The notes: generated by a model from the letters alone, not told the origin. 64,000 bases of DNA from Candidatus Methylomirabilota bacterium (GCA_028870115.1 JAGWQH010000097.1:82369-146368), one strand, 5' to 3'. Positions 35,320 to 44,058 are shown, counted from the first letter of the stretch. Program-made: numbers and translations.

Positions 35320-37149
35320 CTACGAGGCGCACTCGCCTGGACCGATGTGGACAGAGAACGCCTCTTCAGCGTTATAGTCAAGATAGTGATCCGGCGCCTC
35401 AGAGACCGGTGGCAGGTCTGTAAACGGCGCAAGAACCGTCTTTACTGACTCCAGCCCATAGCGATCCAAAAAGTTGTTGAACGATTCCCCATCCTGTCGC
35501 TCTTTCTGATATAGATGGAGGACCGCCTCCACCGCACCCGGAACATTCTTTGCCGGAATCCGCGCCACCGGTTTAGCGTAACTCGCCTGGCCTGGCGTCA
35601 ATTTCGCGCCAAGTAACATCTCATAGGTCGGCACCTGCTGGCCATTGAACTTTTTGGCGCCGCCATACAATCCGATATCTGCAAGATGATGCTGGCCACA
35701 AGAGTTTGGACAGGCGGAGATCTTGATCCGAATCCCCGTCTCATCCGCCAGGCCCTTCAATTCATCATCACAGAGGGCTCCCAGGGCAGCCGCCAAGCCG
35801 CGAGAGGAGGTAATTCCGAGCTGGCAGGTATCAGCGCCTGGGCAGGCGGTCACATCCGCCAGCCGTTCAGCCGATGGCACCGCCAGACCGACCGCGCTCA
35901 GCACCCGGTAGAGCGCGGGCAGGCGCTCGGAGGGAATCCACCTGAGGGCGAAGTTCTGCTGGTTCGTGCTGCGGACTGCGCCATCGCCGAACTCGCGCGC
36001 CGCGAAGGCAAGGGTTCTGAGCTGTGCTGAGGTAATGTCCCCGAGTTCAAGGCGAATGTAGACCATGGTATACCCGACTTGCTTCTGCTTCAGAACATTG
36101 GTGGCCCGCCATCGCCGGTAGGCAGGATCGTCCGGCTCCCTGGGGGAGGTCGCCGAAACCACCGATGTACGATGAAGCGGGACCTTGTCCCACACGACAA
36201 GAGCGGGGAACTGCCCGGCCATTGTGGAATCGAGGCCGGTCCGCTCCTGGAACACCAGCGTTCGAAACGCCTCAATCCCCAGCCTGTTCAACACAAACTT
36301 CATCCTGGCCTTATGTCGATCGTCACGGTTACCGAGGCGGTCGAATACACGTACGATAGCGGCGACAGTCGGCAGGAGCCGATCCGCCGGCGTAAACTCC
36401 TCGAGTAACTCCGCAAGGCGTGGAATGGGACCCAGACCGCCCCCGACATAGAGCTGAAAGCCCCGCTCCTCCTTTCCCGCCGCAGATCGGAGCGCAGCGC
36501 GTGCCCCGATATCCTGCATGGGGCTGAGACCAAGGTCGTCGGGGCAGCCGGAAAACGCGATCTTGAACTTCCGGGGCAGGTTCTGGTTCATCGGATTGCG
36601 CAGCAGAAATCGCGCAATCGTCTCGGCATACGGGGTGACGTCGAACAGTTCTTGAGGACAGACCCCGGCACAGTGTCCAACCGTGACGTTGCGGACGGTG
36701 TTACCGCAGGCCTCTCTGGTCGTCAGCCCGACCGAGGCCAGACTCCTCATCAGCCCCGTGACCTGCTCAAGCTTGATAAAGTGTAACTGGATGTTCTGAC
36801 GGGTCGTCACGTGGGCCACCCCGTTTGGAGCCTTGGCCGCCAACTCGGCAAGCAGCTCCAGTTGGGCCGCGCTGAGCCCGCCCCACGGGATCTTGATCCG
36901 GAACATCTGTTCCCCTTCCTGCCGCTGCCCATAGATCCCGTTCTGCAGGCGGAACCGCTTAAACTCGTCCTGAGAGATCTCCCCATTCCAAAACCGTTGG
37001 ACGAACTGATCGAAGGTGTCGATATCCCCCTCGTTGGCCCAGGAGGACCCGTCAGCGGACTGCACCCTCTCGTGACTGATTCGTCCGTTTATCGGAGTTG
37101 AGACGTGTACCGGCTGCTCGCCGCCCACCGGTTCGTTCGCATCATTCAT
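35320..37149 (-). CDS. Ferredoxin-type sulfite (or nitrite) reductase
   Basis: Sirohaem/[4Fe-4S] enzyme of 609 residues, made of two ferredoxin-like and two sirohaem domains: GVAHVTTRQNIQLHFIK, then TACPGADTCQLGITSS and ISACPNSCGQHHLADIG giving the four Cys cluster ligands. The ATG at 37147-37149 is preceded by GGAGAGGG. Sequence alone does not separate sulfite from nitrite reductase; its place between cysH and sulfur transporters makes sulfite the likely substrate. The tail GPGECAS has a Cys near the end, of unknown use. Confidence 0.88.
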   Translation of the reverse strand: MNDANEPVGGEQPVHVSTPINGRISHERVQSADGSSWANEGDIDTFDQFVQRFWNGEISQDEFKRFRLQNGIYGQRQEGEQMFRIKIPWGGLSAAQLELLAELAAKAPNGVAHVTTRQNIQLHFIKLEQVTGLMRSLASVGLTTREACGNTVRNVTVGHCAGVCPQELFDVTPYAETIARFLLRNPMNQNLPRKFKIAFSGCPDDLGLSPMQDIGARAALRSAAGKEERGFQLYVGGGLGPIPRLAELLEEFTPADRLLPTVAAIVRVFDRLGNRDDRHKARMKFVLNRLGIEAFRTLVFQERTGLDSTMAGQFPALVVWDKVPLHRTSVVSATSPREPDDPAYRRWRATNVLKQKQVGYTMVYIRLELGDITSAQLRTLAFAAREFGDGAVRSTNQQNFALRWIPSERLPALYRVLSAVGLAVPSAERLADVTACPGADTCQLGITSSRGLAAALGALCDDELKGLADETGIRIKISACPNSCGQHHLADIGLYGGAKKFNGQQVPTYEMLLGAKLTPGQASYAKPVARIPAKNVPGAVEAVLHLYQKERQDGESFNNFLDRYGLESVKTVLAPFTDLPPVSEAPDHYLDYNAEEAFSVHIGPGECAS

Positions 37150-37197
37150 GATTACCCTCTCCATCATTCATTGCCCGCCGACTGCCCGGACATAGAC

Positions 37198-38139
37198 TCA
37201 CGTAGACAGATCATCCGGGGTCACAGCCGGTGCTTTTTGAGGTATGAGGCTGGAACTGCCGTCAGGAACATCGACAGCCAACGCAGCCGTTGAGATCTCC
37301 GGCCCCCTCATAAAGAAGCCGTAGAGCATCGTCAGATCGATCAGGATAACGCCCAGCCAGACAACGTATGCACTCGAGCTTGCCGCCAACCTCAGATCGA
37401 TCAACACCTTGGATAGGCCGAAGCCCACCACCCAGGCATCAAAGCTCATACAGATTCTTCTGAACGTTTCAGCATTCATCCGTCTGATGATGTAGGCCCC
37501 TATCGGAATCCCTATCGCGACACTTGGAACGATCGACGGCAAGAGCCCCGTACCTGCCGTAGCGTACACACCGAGAAGGTAGTATGCGGTCGCTGTCACG
37601 GTTGATTCGACCACTCGGATCAGCCCCAAGGCGGCTCGAAACTCGCCTTTGACAAAGCCCTGATTATTGAATAGGAGCGCCAGCGGAGGACCGGAGATCG
37701 TCGTTACCGAATAGCAGATACCGACGCCGGCGCCGAACGGGACACCAATGAGCTGTTCGGACCGAATCGGCCGTCTTGCCCCGGCCGCCTGCAGCAGGAT
37801 TAAGGGCAGCACAATGAGATACGTCACCAGCTTGAGCCATTCCGGGCTGACCCTCGACAGGGTATAGCTCCCCACGATAATGCCCGGAATAAGGCCACAC
37901 ACTATCGGCAGCACCCTCTTCCAGACCTTCGGGATGCTCCTACGATTGACGAGGAGCACGTAGCTATTGAGCACCACCTCCACCAACACCAGGGCGGGGT
38001 TCAAGATCCGGTTGGAATAAAAGATAAGGGCGACCGGAACGGTCAGCGACGAAAATCCGTATCCCAGCGCCCCATTGACGGTGGCCGCAAAGAGCGTGAT
38101 GCCGATAAGTGTGATGTATCCGGCGTCAAGGTTCATCAT
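37198..38139 (-). CDS. TauE/SafE-family membrane transporter
   Basis: A protein of 313 residues with about eight membrane helices in two repeats: GAVNGALGYGFSSLTVPVALIF and GVPFGAGVGICYSVTTISGPPLALLFNNQG. The family exports or imports sulfite, sulfonates or sulfoacetate. It lies between the JAMM gene and the reductase, so sulfite or sulfate transport is a fair guess. Confidence 0.85.
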   Translation of the reverse strand: MMNLDAGYITLIGITLFAATVNGALGYGFSSLTVPVALIFYSNRILNPALVLVEVVLNSYVLLVNRRSIPKVWKRVLPIVCGLIPGIIVGSYTLSRVSPEWLKLVTYLIVLPLILLQAAGARRPIRSEQLIGVPFGAGVGICYSVTTISGPPLALLFNNQGFVKGEFRAALGLIRVVESTVTATAYYLLGVYATAGTGLLPSIVPSVAIGIPIGAYIIRRMNAETFRRICMSFDAWVVGFGLSKVLIDLRLAASSSAYVVWLGVILIDLTMLYGFFMRGPEISTAALAVDVPDGSSSLIPQKAPAVTPDDLST

Positions 38140-38142
38140 GTG

Positions 38143-38640
38143 CTAGTCGATGAGTCCACAGACCGCTGATGGTTCTGCTGTAAACTGTTTTTCGGCAGAG
38201 TTCCAACTAAATACCTTGAAGTACGAGACCTTTCCCTTTTTCACTGATACGACGAGATAGCGTAGCTGAGGCCACACCGGTTCGCCGTCGAACAACGCCA
38301 GATCTCGATCGGTCTCGGAGAAGTAGGCTTCATGATCCGGATGTGAATGATAGAGCACGACGAACTCGAACCCTTTCGCATCCGCTTCGCTCTGAATCCG
38401 CAGCAGATCCTTCGAGTCCATGATGTAGGCGGTCTTTGCATCTCTCGGATTCCGAATCGGATCGTCCTGGTGATACTGATTTGCAAGATTTCCGCATCTG
38501 CGGACGAGGTTCGTGCCGGGATCGTCCTGCTTGCCGATGACGATCCCGCAGGCCTCTTCGGGAAACGCCTCTTCGGCGTGCGCGAAGATCTCGTTCAGCT
38601 CCCGTTCGGTAAGAATTATCGGTTCGACAGGGCTCACCAC
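38143..38640 (-). CDS. mec: JAMM/MPN-domain metalloprotease (Mec-like)
   Basis: A protein of 165 residues. The start is most likely a GTG at 38638-38640, just after the cysM stop. The JAMM zinc motif is complete: Glu in EEACGIVIG and YHSHPDHEAYFSETD, the HxHx7Sx2D pattern. Bacterial Mec cuts newly made cysteine from the C-terminus of CysO. Here two ubiquitin-fold carriers exist, one ending GGC and one fused through GG to an E1 domain, both possible substrates. Encoded directly after cysM, as in actinobacterial cysM-cysO-mec sets. Confidence 0.88.
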   Translation of the reverse strand: MVSPVEPIILTERELNEIFAHAEEAFPEEACGIVIGKQDDPGTNLVRRCGNLANQYHQDDPIRNPRDAKTAYIMDSKDLLRIQSEADAKGFEFVVLYHSHPDHEAYFSETDRDLALFDGEPVWPQLRYLVVSVKKGKVSYFKVFSWNSAEKQFTAEPSAVCGLID

Positions 38641-38644
38641 AGGC

Positions 38645-39580
38645 CTACCACCAGAGGTGACTGTACATGTTCTCGCCCAACTCCGGAAACTCCTTGTGCC
38701 AGACACCCAGACTGATATACTTCCATCCGGTATCGCACAGGATCACGACGATATTACCCTTCTCCATACGGTGTGCCGCCCTGATCGCCACATGCACAAC
38801 AGCTCCGGAGGAGACGCCCGCAAAGATCCCTTCCTTGTTGGTCAGATCTCTGGTGGCGGCAAACGCGCAGCGGGAATCGACCATGATCTTGCCGTCCAGG
38901 AGGCTCGTGTCGAGAATCGGGGGGATGAAACCCTCATCCAGACTCCGAAGTCCCTGGACCAGATCGCCAGGATTGGGCTCTACCGCAATAACCTTGGTCT
39001 TGGGGTTATGTTCCTTCAGCCGCCGACCGACGCCCATCAGGGTTCCGCCGGTCCCAAGACCGGCCACAAAGACATCGACATCCGGGAGATCATTCAGAAT
39101 CTCCACACCGGTGGTTTCATAGTGAGCCATCGGATTGGCCGGATTGCCGTACTGAAAGGGCATGTAGAGGGTCGGATCCTGCGCCACCAGTTTTTGCGCC
39201 AACTCAATGGCGCCGTTGCTCCCTTTCGTCCCGTCAGAATAGATCAACTCGGCGCCGAAGATCTCCAGAAGCTGACGCCGCTCCGGGGTAGCGTTTTCCG
39301 GAATCACGACCTTGACCTTATACCCCTTCCTCCTCCCGATCATGGCCAAGGCGATACCGGTGTTGCCGCTCGTCGGCTCCAGAATCGTCTTGTCCTTTGT
39401 CAACTCGCCGCTCCGCTCGGCCTGCGCGATCATGTACTTGACGATTCGATCCTTCAAGCTGCCGGTCGGGTTGGCTCCCTCCAGTTTGGCGAAGATCCGG
39501 ATCCCTTTCTTGGGACTCATCCGCGGCAGTTCCACCAGCGGTGTGTGCCCGATCGCATCAAGAATATCGACTGATTTCAT
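38645..39580 (-). CDS. cysM: Cysteine synthase B-type (CysM, likely thiocarboxylate- or phosphoserine-dependent)
   Basis: PLP fold-type II enzyme of 311 residues. PLP Lys in GANPTGSLKDR, substrate loop EPTSGNTGIALA, and phosphate loop GTGGTLMGVG. Unlike the CysK at 42412 it ends in an aromatic tail, NMYSHLWW. Adjacent to mec, which points to the CysM of the CysO route that takes sulfur from a protein thiocarboxylate. A plain O-acetylserine sulfhydrylase is the alternative. Confidence 0.9.
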   Translation of the reverse strand: MKSVDILDAIGHTPLVELPRMSPKKGIRIFAKLEGANPTGSLKDRIVKYMIAQAERSGELTKDKTILEPTSGNTGIALAMIGRRKGYKVKVVIPENATPERRQLLEIFGAELIYSDGTKGSNGAIELAQKLVAQDPTLYMPFQYGNPANPMAHYETTGVEILNDLPDVDVFVAGLGTGGTLMGVGRRLKEHNPKTKVIAVEPNPGDLVQGLRSLDEGFIPPILDTSLLDGKIMVDSRCAFAATRDLTNKEGIFAGVSSGAVVHVAIRAAHRMEKGNIVVILCDTGWKYISLGVWHKEFPELGENMYSHLWW

Positions 39581-39664
39581 TCATGTCCTCTTTGCCTGTC
39601 TGCGTGCATCGCACAGGCAGGTCGGCTGTCTCGTCCCCGGCCCACCCTACCCCTGCTACGGGGG

Positions 39665-39910
39665 TCAGGCCTTTTTCACCGTAATCGTCCAGTCAGTGTC
39701 ATTCAGTTTCGTCACACCTACCACTACGTGCCCTTCACTCTGGAGGCTTCTGGGAACGTTCTCAGCGGAGCCGAGGTTGTCCACAATGACTCTCAGCACC
39801 TGGCCACGTTGTAGCTCGTCCAATGCCAATTTCGTCTTCACAAACGTGTAGGGGCATACCTCACCCTTCAGATCGAGGGACTCAGCTACCTGCTCAGGCG
39901 CCTTACTCAT
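39665..39910 (-). CDS. TusA-like sulfur carrier 1
   Basis: SirA/TusA fold of 81 residues with the sulfur-binding Cys in LKGEVCPYTFVKTKLAL. The ATG at 39908-39910 has GGAGGAAAA. TusA proteins relay persulfide sulfur in the cytosol. It follows a second copy by about 25 bases, and the pair follows a thiosulfate-transporter-like gene, a linkage known for TsuA/TsuB. Confidence 0.92.
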   Translation of the reverse strand: MSKAPEQVAESLDLKGEVCPYTFVKTKLALDELQRGQVLRVIVDNLGSAENVPRSLQSEGHVVVGVTKLNDTDWTITVKKA

Positions 39911-39936
39911 TTTTCCTCCTCCACTCATCATACAGC

Positions 39937-40164
39937 TCAGGCTTTTTCCAGAACGATTTCCCATTGCGTTCTGCCGACTTCCGAAATGGCGAGGACTGAG
40001 TAACCTTCTTCTTTCGCCCACCTGGGGATGTCTTCGACCGATTTCGGGTAATCGACAATCACCACCAGTTGATCGCCGGTCGTGAGCTCCCCCATCTTCT
40101 GCTTGGTCAACATCAAAGGATACGGGCAGATCTCTCCAGTCACATCAAGGGAGTACGTTGTCAT
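39937..40164 (-). CDS. TusA-like sulfur carrier 2
   Basis: A 75-residue TusA protein with VTGEICPYPLMLTKQKM, carrying the CPxP-type Cys motif. It is closer to classical TusA/TsuB than its neighbour. Both have the shared ending of a beta-strand (WEIVLEKA, WTITVKKA). Lies just after the YeeE/TsuA-type gene and could accept sulfur from imported thiosulfate. Confidence 0.92.
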   Translation of the reverse strand: MTTYSLDVTGEICPYPLMLTKQKMGELTTGDQLVVIVDYPKSVEDIPRWAKEEGYSVLAISEVGRTQWEIVLEKA

Positions 40165-40207
40165 CGCTTCTTCACCGTTTCTCGTTCGGCCCCACGTTCG
40201 GGAGACA

Positions 40208-41278
40208 CTACGCCCGCTGGACGCTTCGCACCCCACGCTCAAATGCCACACTGCCGAATAACAGATAGGCTCCAGTCCAGACTCCCAGGATAATGCTGAG
40301 AGTCGCCGTCATACTGCTCAGCGCAAAAAGTGGCACTCCGGTCAATCCGTGGCCGATGTTGCAGCCGCCCGCCATGGCCGCCCCCACACCCATCAGCAGA
40401 CCACCCCCGAGAGCCTGGAGCAGGCGCTGAGCGCCGGGGGCGCGCCAGGCAAATTCTCCATGCGACCGCGCCGCCACGTAAGCGCCCGCAATGATCCCTA
40501 CCCACATAAAACTCCCCCAGGTAAGCAGGGAGGTCTCACCTGTGAACAGAAACCCCGAGATGGTTCGAATCGGCTCGGTGATCGAGAGACCGTACTCCCT
40601 TCCGGTGAGGGCGGAGATCGGCCAGGCAGCCGTCGCGATCAGGCCGATGATGATCCCGCTCCTTGCCCAACTCCACCCTCTCTGGTAGCCGCCGGATGGG
40701 CTTTTCACAAGCCACCATCCGCCAATCGCCACGAACGTCACAACCAGTACCCAAGGGCTCACGCCCAAGAGGCGATCCAGCGTCGCAGGCTGACCGTCGA
40801 TCTCAACGACCCAACTTCGAAAGGCCGCCTGTATCGGCTCCAACACGCCGTCATTCGTCATAGTCATCCCGAACACAAAGCCGAGCAGCGCGATAATTGA
40901 CCCTACCATCCCCTCGCCGGACCGGTACGTGCTCCCGCTCGCACACCCGCCGGAAAATGCCATACCGAGGCCAAAGACAAATCCACCGAAGAGAGTCGCC
41001 ATCCAGAAAAATGGTGCAATGCCTAACCCGAACAGGCCCAACGCCGCCATCGCTCTCACTCCGACCATCTGAATCAGAAGAGCCAGCAGGTAGGCTCGCA
41101 GCAGCGTGAAATCCCTCGCCAACAGGATATCGCGAAACGTCGAGTTCATGCAGAAGCGACCGCGCTGCAGGGCGTATCCGAAGGCCACCCCGACGATGAG
41201 GCCCAAGCCCACCATCCGGATCATGGCTGTACTGGTCGTCGTCTCAGTGATCACCACCCGGCACTCCACAGAACTCAT
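40208..41278 (-). CDS. YeeE/YedE-family thiosulfate transporter (TsuA-like)
   Basis: A membrane protein of 356 residues with about ten helices. Three cysteine motifs used for thiosulfate relay are seen: ALQRGRFCMNSTFRD, FSGGCASGSTYRSGEG and MAGGCNIGHGLTG. These match TsuA. The first ATG (41278) overlaps the E1 fusion gene; an internal ATG at 41224 is possible, giving a start right at the first helix. Followed by two TusA genes. Confidence 0.9.
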   Translation of the reverse strand: MSSVECRVVITETTTSTAMIRMVGLGLIVGVAFGYALQRGRFCMNSTFRDILLARDFTLLRAYLLALLIQMVGVRAMAALGLFGLGIAPFFWMATLFGGFVFGLGMAFSGGCASGSTYRSGEGMVGSIIALLGFVFGMTMTNDGVLEPIQAAFRSWVVEIDGQPATLDRLLGVSPWVLVVTFVAIGGWWLVKSPSGGYQRGWSWARSGIIIGLIATAAWPISALTGREYGLSITEPIRTISGFLFTGETSLLTWGSFMWVGIIAGAYVAARSHGEFAWRAPGAQRLLQALGGGLLMGVGAAMAGGCNIGHGLTGVPLFALSSMTATLSIILGVWTGAYLLFGSVAFERGVRSVQRA

Positions 41279-42392
41279 GATAATCGATCAGATCGGTAAT
41301 CGTCGGATGGTCGCCGCACACCGGGCAGTCCGAGTCGCGCCGTACCTTAACCTGCCTGAACTCCATCCCCAACGAATCAAAGAAGAGGAGCCGTCCGGCC
41401 AAGGAATCGCCGATCCCGAGCAGCAGCTTGATCGCCTCGATCGCTTGCAGACTGCCGACAATGCCGCACAGAACGCCCAGTACGCCGGCTTCCTGGCAAC
41501 TCGGGACAAGCCCTGGGGGAGGGGGGGCGGGATACAGGCAGCGATAGCAGCCTTGACCGGGGATAAAGACCGTCACCTGTCCTTCGAACTTGAAGATCGA
41601 CCCGTCCACGAGGGGTTTCTTCAAGAGCACGCAGGCGTCGTTGACCAGGTATCGGGTCGGAAAATTATCGCAGCCATTCACCACCAGATCATACTGGCTG
41701 ATGACATCCTTGGCATTGGCTGAGGAGAGGACCGCTTGAATCGGCTCTACCTTCACGTCGGGATTGATCTGGCCGATCGTCTCAACCGCCGAGATAACCT
41801 TCGGTCGTCCCACATCATCCATGTGGTGGAGAATCTGGCGTTGCAGGTTGCTCAGGTCCACAACATCAGCGTCGATGATGCCGAGGCGACCGACGCCGGC
41901 AGCGGCCAGGTACAGAGCCGCAGGGGAGCCCAGACCACCCGCCCCGACGAGCAACGCGGAACTGTTCAAGAGCTTGCGCTGTCCCTTCCCGCCCACCTCA
42001 GGGAGGATGATGTGACGACTGTAGCGCCGGACCTGCTCTTCGTTGAACGGAACAGCCCCCCCCGCCATGGCCGGAATCAAAGCCACCTCGTCTCCCTCCT
42101 TGAGCGCGGTCCGCTTCCCCCCCAATTCCTCTACCGCCACATTGTTCACATAGACGTTGAGGTGACGGTGGAGTTCGCCCATCTTGTCGAATACATGTCT
42201 GTGGATCCCTGGAAAGCGCGTTTCCAGATCCTCCAGAAGCTCCACCAGATTATCCCCTCGTCCCTTCACCAGGGGCTGATTCTGAGTCAGTCCTCGGTAC
42301 GGGGTCGGGATGTAGACACGGATCGCCTCCCTGCGGTCACCCTCCGCTGATCTGCTCGCCTGAGAGACCTCCACGCCACGATAGCCATTCAT
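41244..42392 (-). CDS. Fusion of a MoaD/CysO-like ubiquitin-fold domain with a MoeB/ThiF E1 enzyme
   Basis: A protein of 382 residues. Residues about 22-112 form a sulfur-carrier domain (IRVYIPTPYRGLT, LNVYVNNVAVEEL, DEVALIPAMAGG). The Gly-Gly is directly followed by AVPFNEEQVRRYSRHIILP, the start of a full MoeB/ThiF E1 domain with GAGGLGSPAALYLA, zinc Cys pairs (CYRC and CPVC) and a Cys in PSCQEAGVLG. E1 enzymes adenylate the free C-terminal Gly of a carrier, so this carrier must be cut loose, or it is a decoy and the E1 serves the separate GGC carrier. The gene lies between cysK and the transporter. Confidence 0.9.
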   Translation of the reverse strand: MNGYRGVEVSQASRSAEGDRREAIRVYIPTPYRGLTQNQPLVKGRGDNLVELLEDLETRFPGIHRHVFDKMGELHRHLNVYVNNVAVEELGGKRTALKEGDEVALIPAMAGGAVPFNEEQVRRYSRHIILPEVGGKGQRKLLNSSALLVGAGGLGSPAALYLAAAGVGRLGIIDADVVDLSNLQRQILHHMDDVGRPKVISAVETIGQINPDVKVEPIQAVLSSANAKDVISQYDLVVNGCDNFPTRYLVNDACVLLKKPLVDGSIFKFEGQVTVFIPGQGCYRCLYPAPPPPGLVPSCQEAGVLGVLCGIVGSLQAIEAIKLLLGIGDSLAGRLLFFDSLGMEFRQVKVRRDSDCPVCGDHPTITDLIDYHEFCGVPGGDH

Positions 42393-42411
42393 GCGTTTAC
42401 TCCCTTATAGG

Positions 42412-43326
42412 TCAGAGTGAGACCGACAGGTACCGTTCCCCTGTATCGGGGAGGATTGTCACCACAACCCTTCCGGTTCCAAGCCGTTCGGCAACCACCG
42501 TCGAGGCAAAGACGTTGGCTCCGGCTGAGATCCCCACCAGAAGGCCCTCCTCCCTGGCCAGGCGAGACGCCATCCGATAGGCATCCTCATCCTCTACTGA
42601 GATAATTTCATCAACCACTTGCATATTCAGCACGCCGGGCACGAAGCTCGCGCCGATCCCCTGGATGCCATGCGGCCTGGCTCTACCCCCCTGCAAGACG
42701 GGGGATCTGGCCGGTTCCACCGCGACCACCCGAACGTCAGGGATTTCCCTTTTCAGCACTTCGCCCACTCCGGTAATCGTCCCACCAGTCCCGACGCCTG
42801 ACACAAAGGCATCGATCTGTCCATCAGTCGCTTTCAGAATCTCTTGCGCCGTGGTAAGGCGGTGGATAGCCGGGTTGGCCGGATTCACAAACTGTTGCGG
42901 CATGAAGTAACCTGGATTTTGCGCCACGAGAGATTCCGCGGCATAGACTGCGCCGCTCATCCCCTCGATGGCCGGGGTCAGGATCACCTCGGCTCCGAAC
43001 CGACTGACCAGCCTCCGCCGTTCCACGCTCATATCCTCCGGCATCGTCAGGATCAGGCGGTACCCTTTGACGGCAGCCACCATCGCAAGCCCGATCCCTG
43101 TATTACCGGAGGTCGGCTCGACGATCGTGTCACCCGGCTTCAGACGCCCCCTCCGCTCTGCCTCCTCGATCATTGCCAAGGCGATCCGATCTTTTACGCT
43201 TCCACCTGGATTACATGACTCCAGCTTTCCAAGAATCCGAGCGGATCCGCAACGCGCGATTCGTTGTAATTGCACCAGCGGCGTGTCGCCTATCAGTTCC
43301 AGGGCATTTCGAACCAAACGTGGCAT
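42412..43326 (-). CDS. cysK: Cysteine synthase A
   Basis: O-acetylserine sulfhydrylase of 304 residues. PLP Lys in ESCNPGGSVKDR, EPTSGNTGIGLA, and the phosphate loop GTGGTITGVG. The C-terminus is TILPDTGERYLSVSL, the usual CysK ending. It uses free sulfide, giving the cell two parallel cysteine routes with the CysM at 38645. Second gene of the Rrf2-led operon. Confidence 0.95.
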   Translation of the reverse strand: MPRLVRNALELIGDTPLVQLQRIARCGSARILGKLESCNPGGSVKDRIALAMIEEAERRGRLKPGDTIVEPTSGNTGIGLAMVAAVKGYRLILTMPEDMSVERRRLVSRFGAEVILTPAIEGMSGAVYAAESLVAQNPGYFMPQQFVNPANPAIHRLTTAQEILKATDGQIDAFVSGVGTGGTITGVGEVLKREIPDVRVVAVEPARSPVLQGGRARPHGIQGIGASFVPGVLNMQVVDEIISVEDEDAYRMASRLAREEGLLVGISAGANVFASTVVAERLGTGRVVVTILPDTGERYLSVSL

Positions 43327-43359
43327 CGACGAGTTTAACCTCCAGGCAGCCCAGACCGG

Positions 43360-43809
43360 TTAGATCTGGTAGCTTACCCCCCCTCGCTCCTGTTTCGTAT
43401 GGATTTGACGGCAGAGGTCTTCAAGCGTGGTGTGGTCCACAATCTTCACTACGGCATCGCGGACGTCAGCCCAGATATCCCGAAGGCAGCAGTGAGGCTC
43501 TTCGATGCAGATCTCTCGCGGCCCGCTCCCCACGCAGAAAATAGGAATAATCGGACCCTCCATGGTTCTGATGATGGCCCCGACGGTGATCTCCCGGGGA
43601 TGTTTGGCCAGATAGTAGCCCCCACTCATACCCCGCTTGCTCTCGAGAAAGCCGGCTCGTTTGAGACTCAACAGAATCTGCTCCAGATAACGTACGGGGA
43701 GATGTTGTCGTTGAGCGATCTCTTCAATCTGAATCGGCCCTTTCTCATAATGGAGAGCCAGATCCTGCATCGCTCGTGTCGCGTAATCACCCTTCGTGGA
43801 TACCTTCAT
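43360..43809 (-). CDS. Rrf2-family regulator (CymR/IscR-like) of the sulfur island
   Basis: A protein of 149 residues with the Rrf2 winged helix (MKVSTKGDYATRAMQDLALHY, then LPVRYLEQILLSLKRAGF and RGMSGGYYLAKHP). Four cysteines lie in FCVGSGPREICIEEPHCC, more than CymR has and arranged differently from IscR, so a metal cluster is possible. As the first gene before cysK it most likely reports cysteine or Fe-S status and controls the operon and itself through the palindrome at 43826-43859. Confidence 0.85.
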   Translation of the reverse strand: MKVSTKGDYATRAMQDLALHYEKGPIQIEEIAQRQHLPVRYLEQILLSLKRAGFLESKRGMSGGYYLAKHPREITVGAIIRTMEGPIIPIFCVGSGPREICIEEPHCCLRDIWADVRDAVVKIVDHTTLEDLCRQIHTKQERGGVSYQI

Positions 43810-43825
43810 TTCGAATCACCTAGCT

Positions 43826-43859
43826 AATACCGAGTAAGTCGATTGAGTTACTCAGTATT
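43826..43859. promoter_or_regulatory. Palindromic operator of the Rrf2 gene
   Basis: AATACCGAGTAA at 43826-43837 and TTACTCAGTATT at 43848-43859 are complementary apart from one position, with a 10-base spacer. It begins within the -10 box and runs into the leader, an ideal position for repression. Confidence 0.7.
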
Positions 43860-43886
43860 TATAGCTACCACAAAGAATCATGTCAA
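43858..43886 (-). promoter_or_regulatory. Promoter of the sulfur operon
   Basis: Minus strand TTGACA (43881-43886), 17-nt spacer, TATAAA (43858-43863): close to the sigma70 consensus. About 49 bases separate it from the Rrf2 start. Confidence 0.85.
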
Positions 43887-44058
43887 GCATTTTTTTAACA
43901 AAGGGCTGCTCCTCGACAATGAAAGTAGATCACCGTTTTGAAGTACTCGACGTTGCGGAATCTCGCGGTCTTTTTGACCCAGTGGATGGCAGCGCTGACA
44001 GTCTCCAAGCCGCCGTTGGAGAGCCGGTGCCAGCTAACAGGAGCATTGATGGCCAGGA

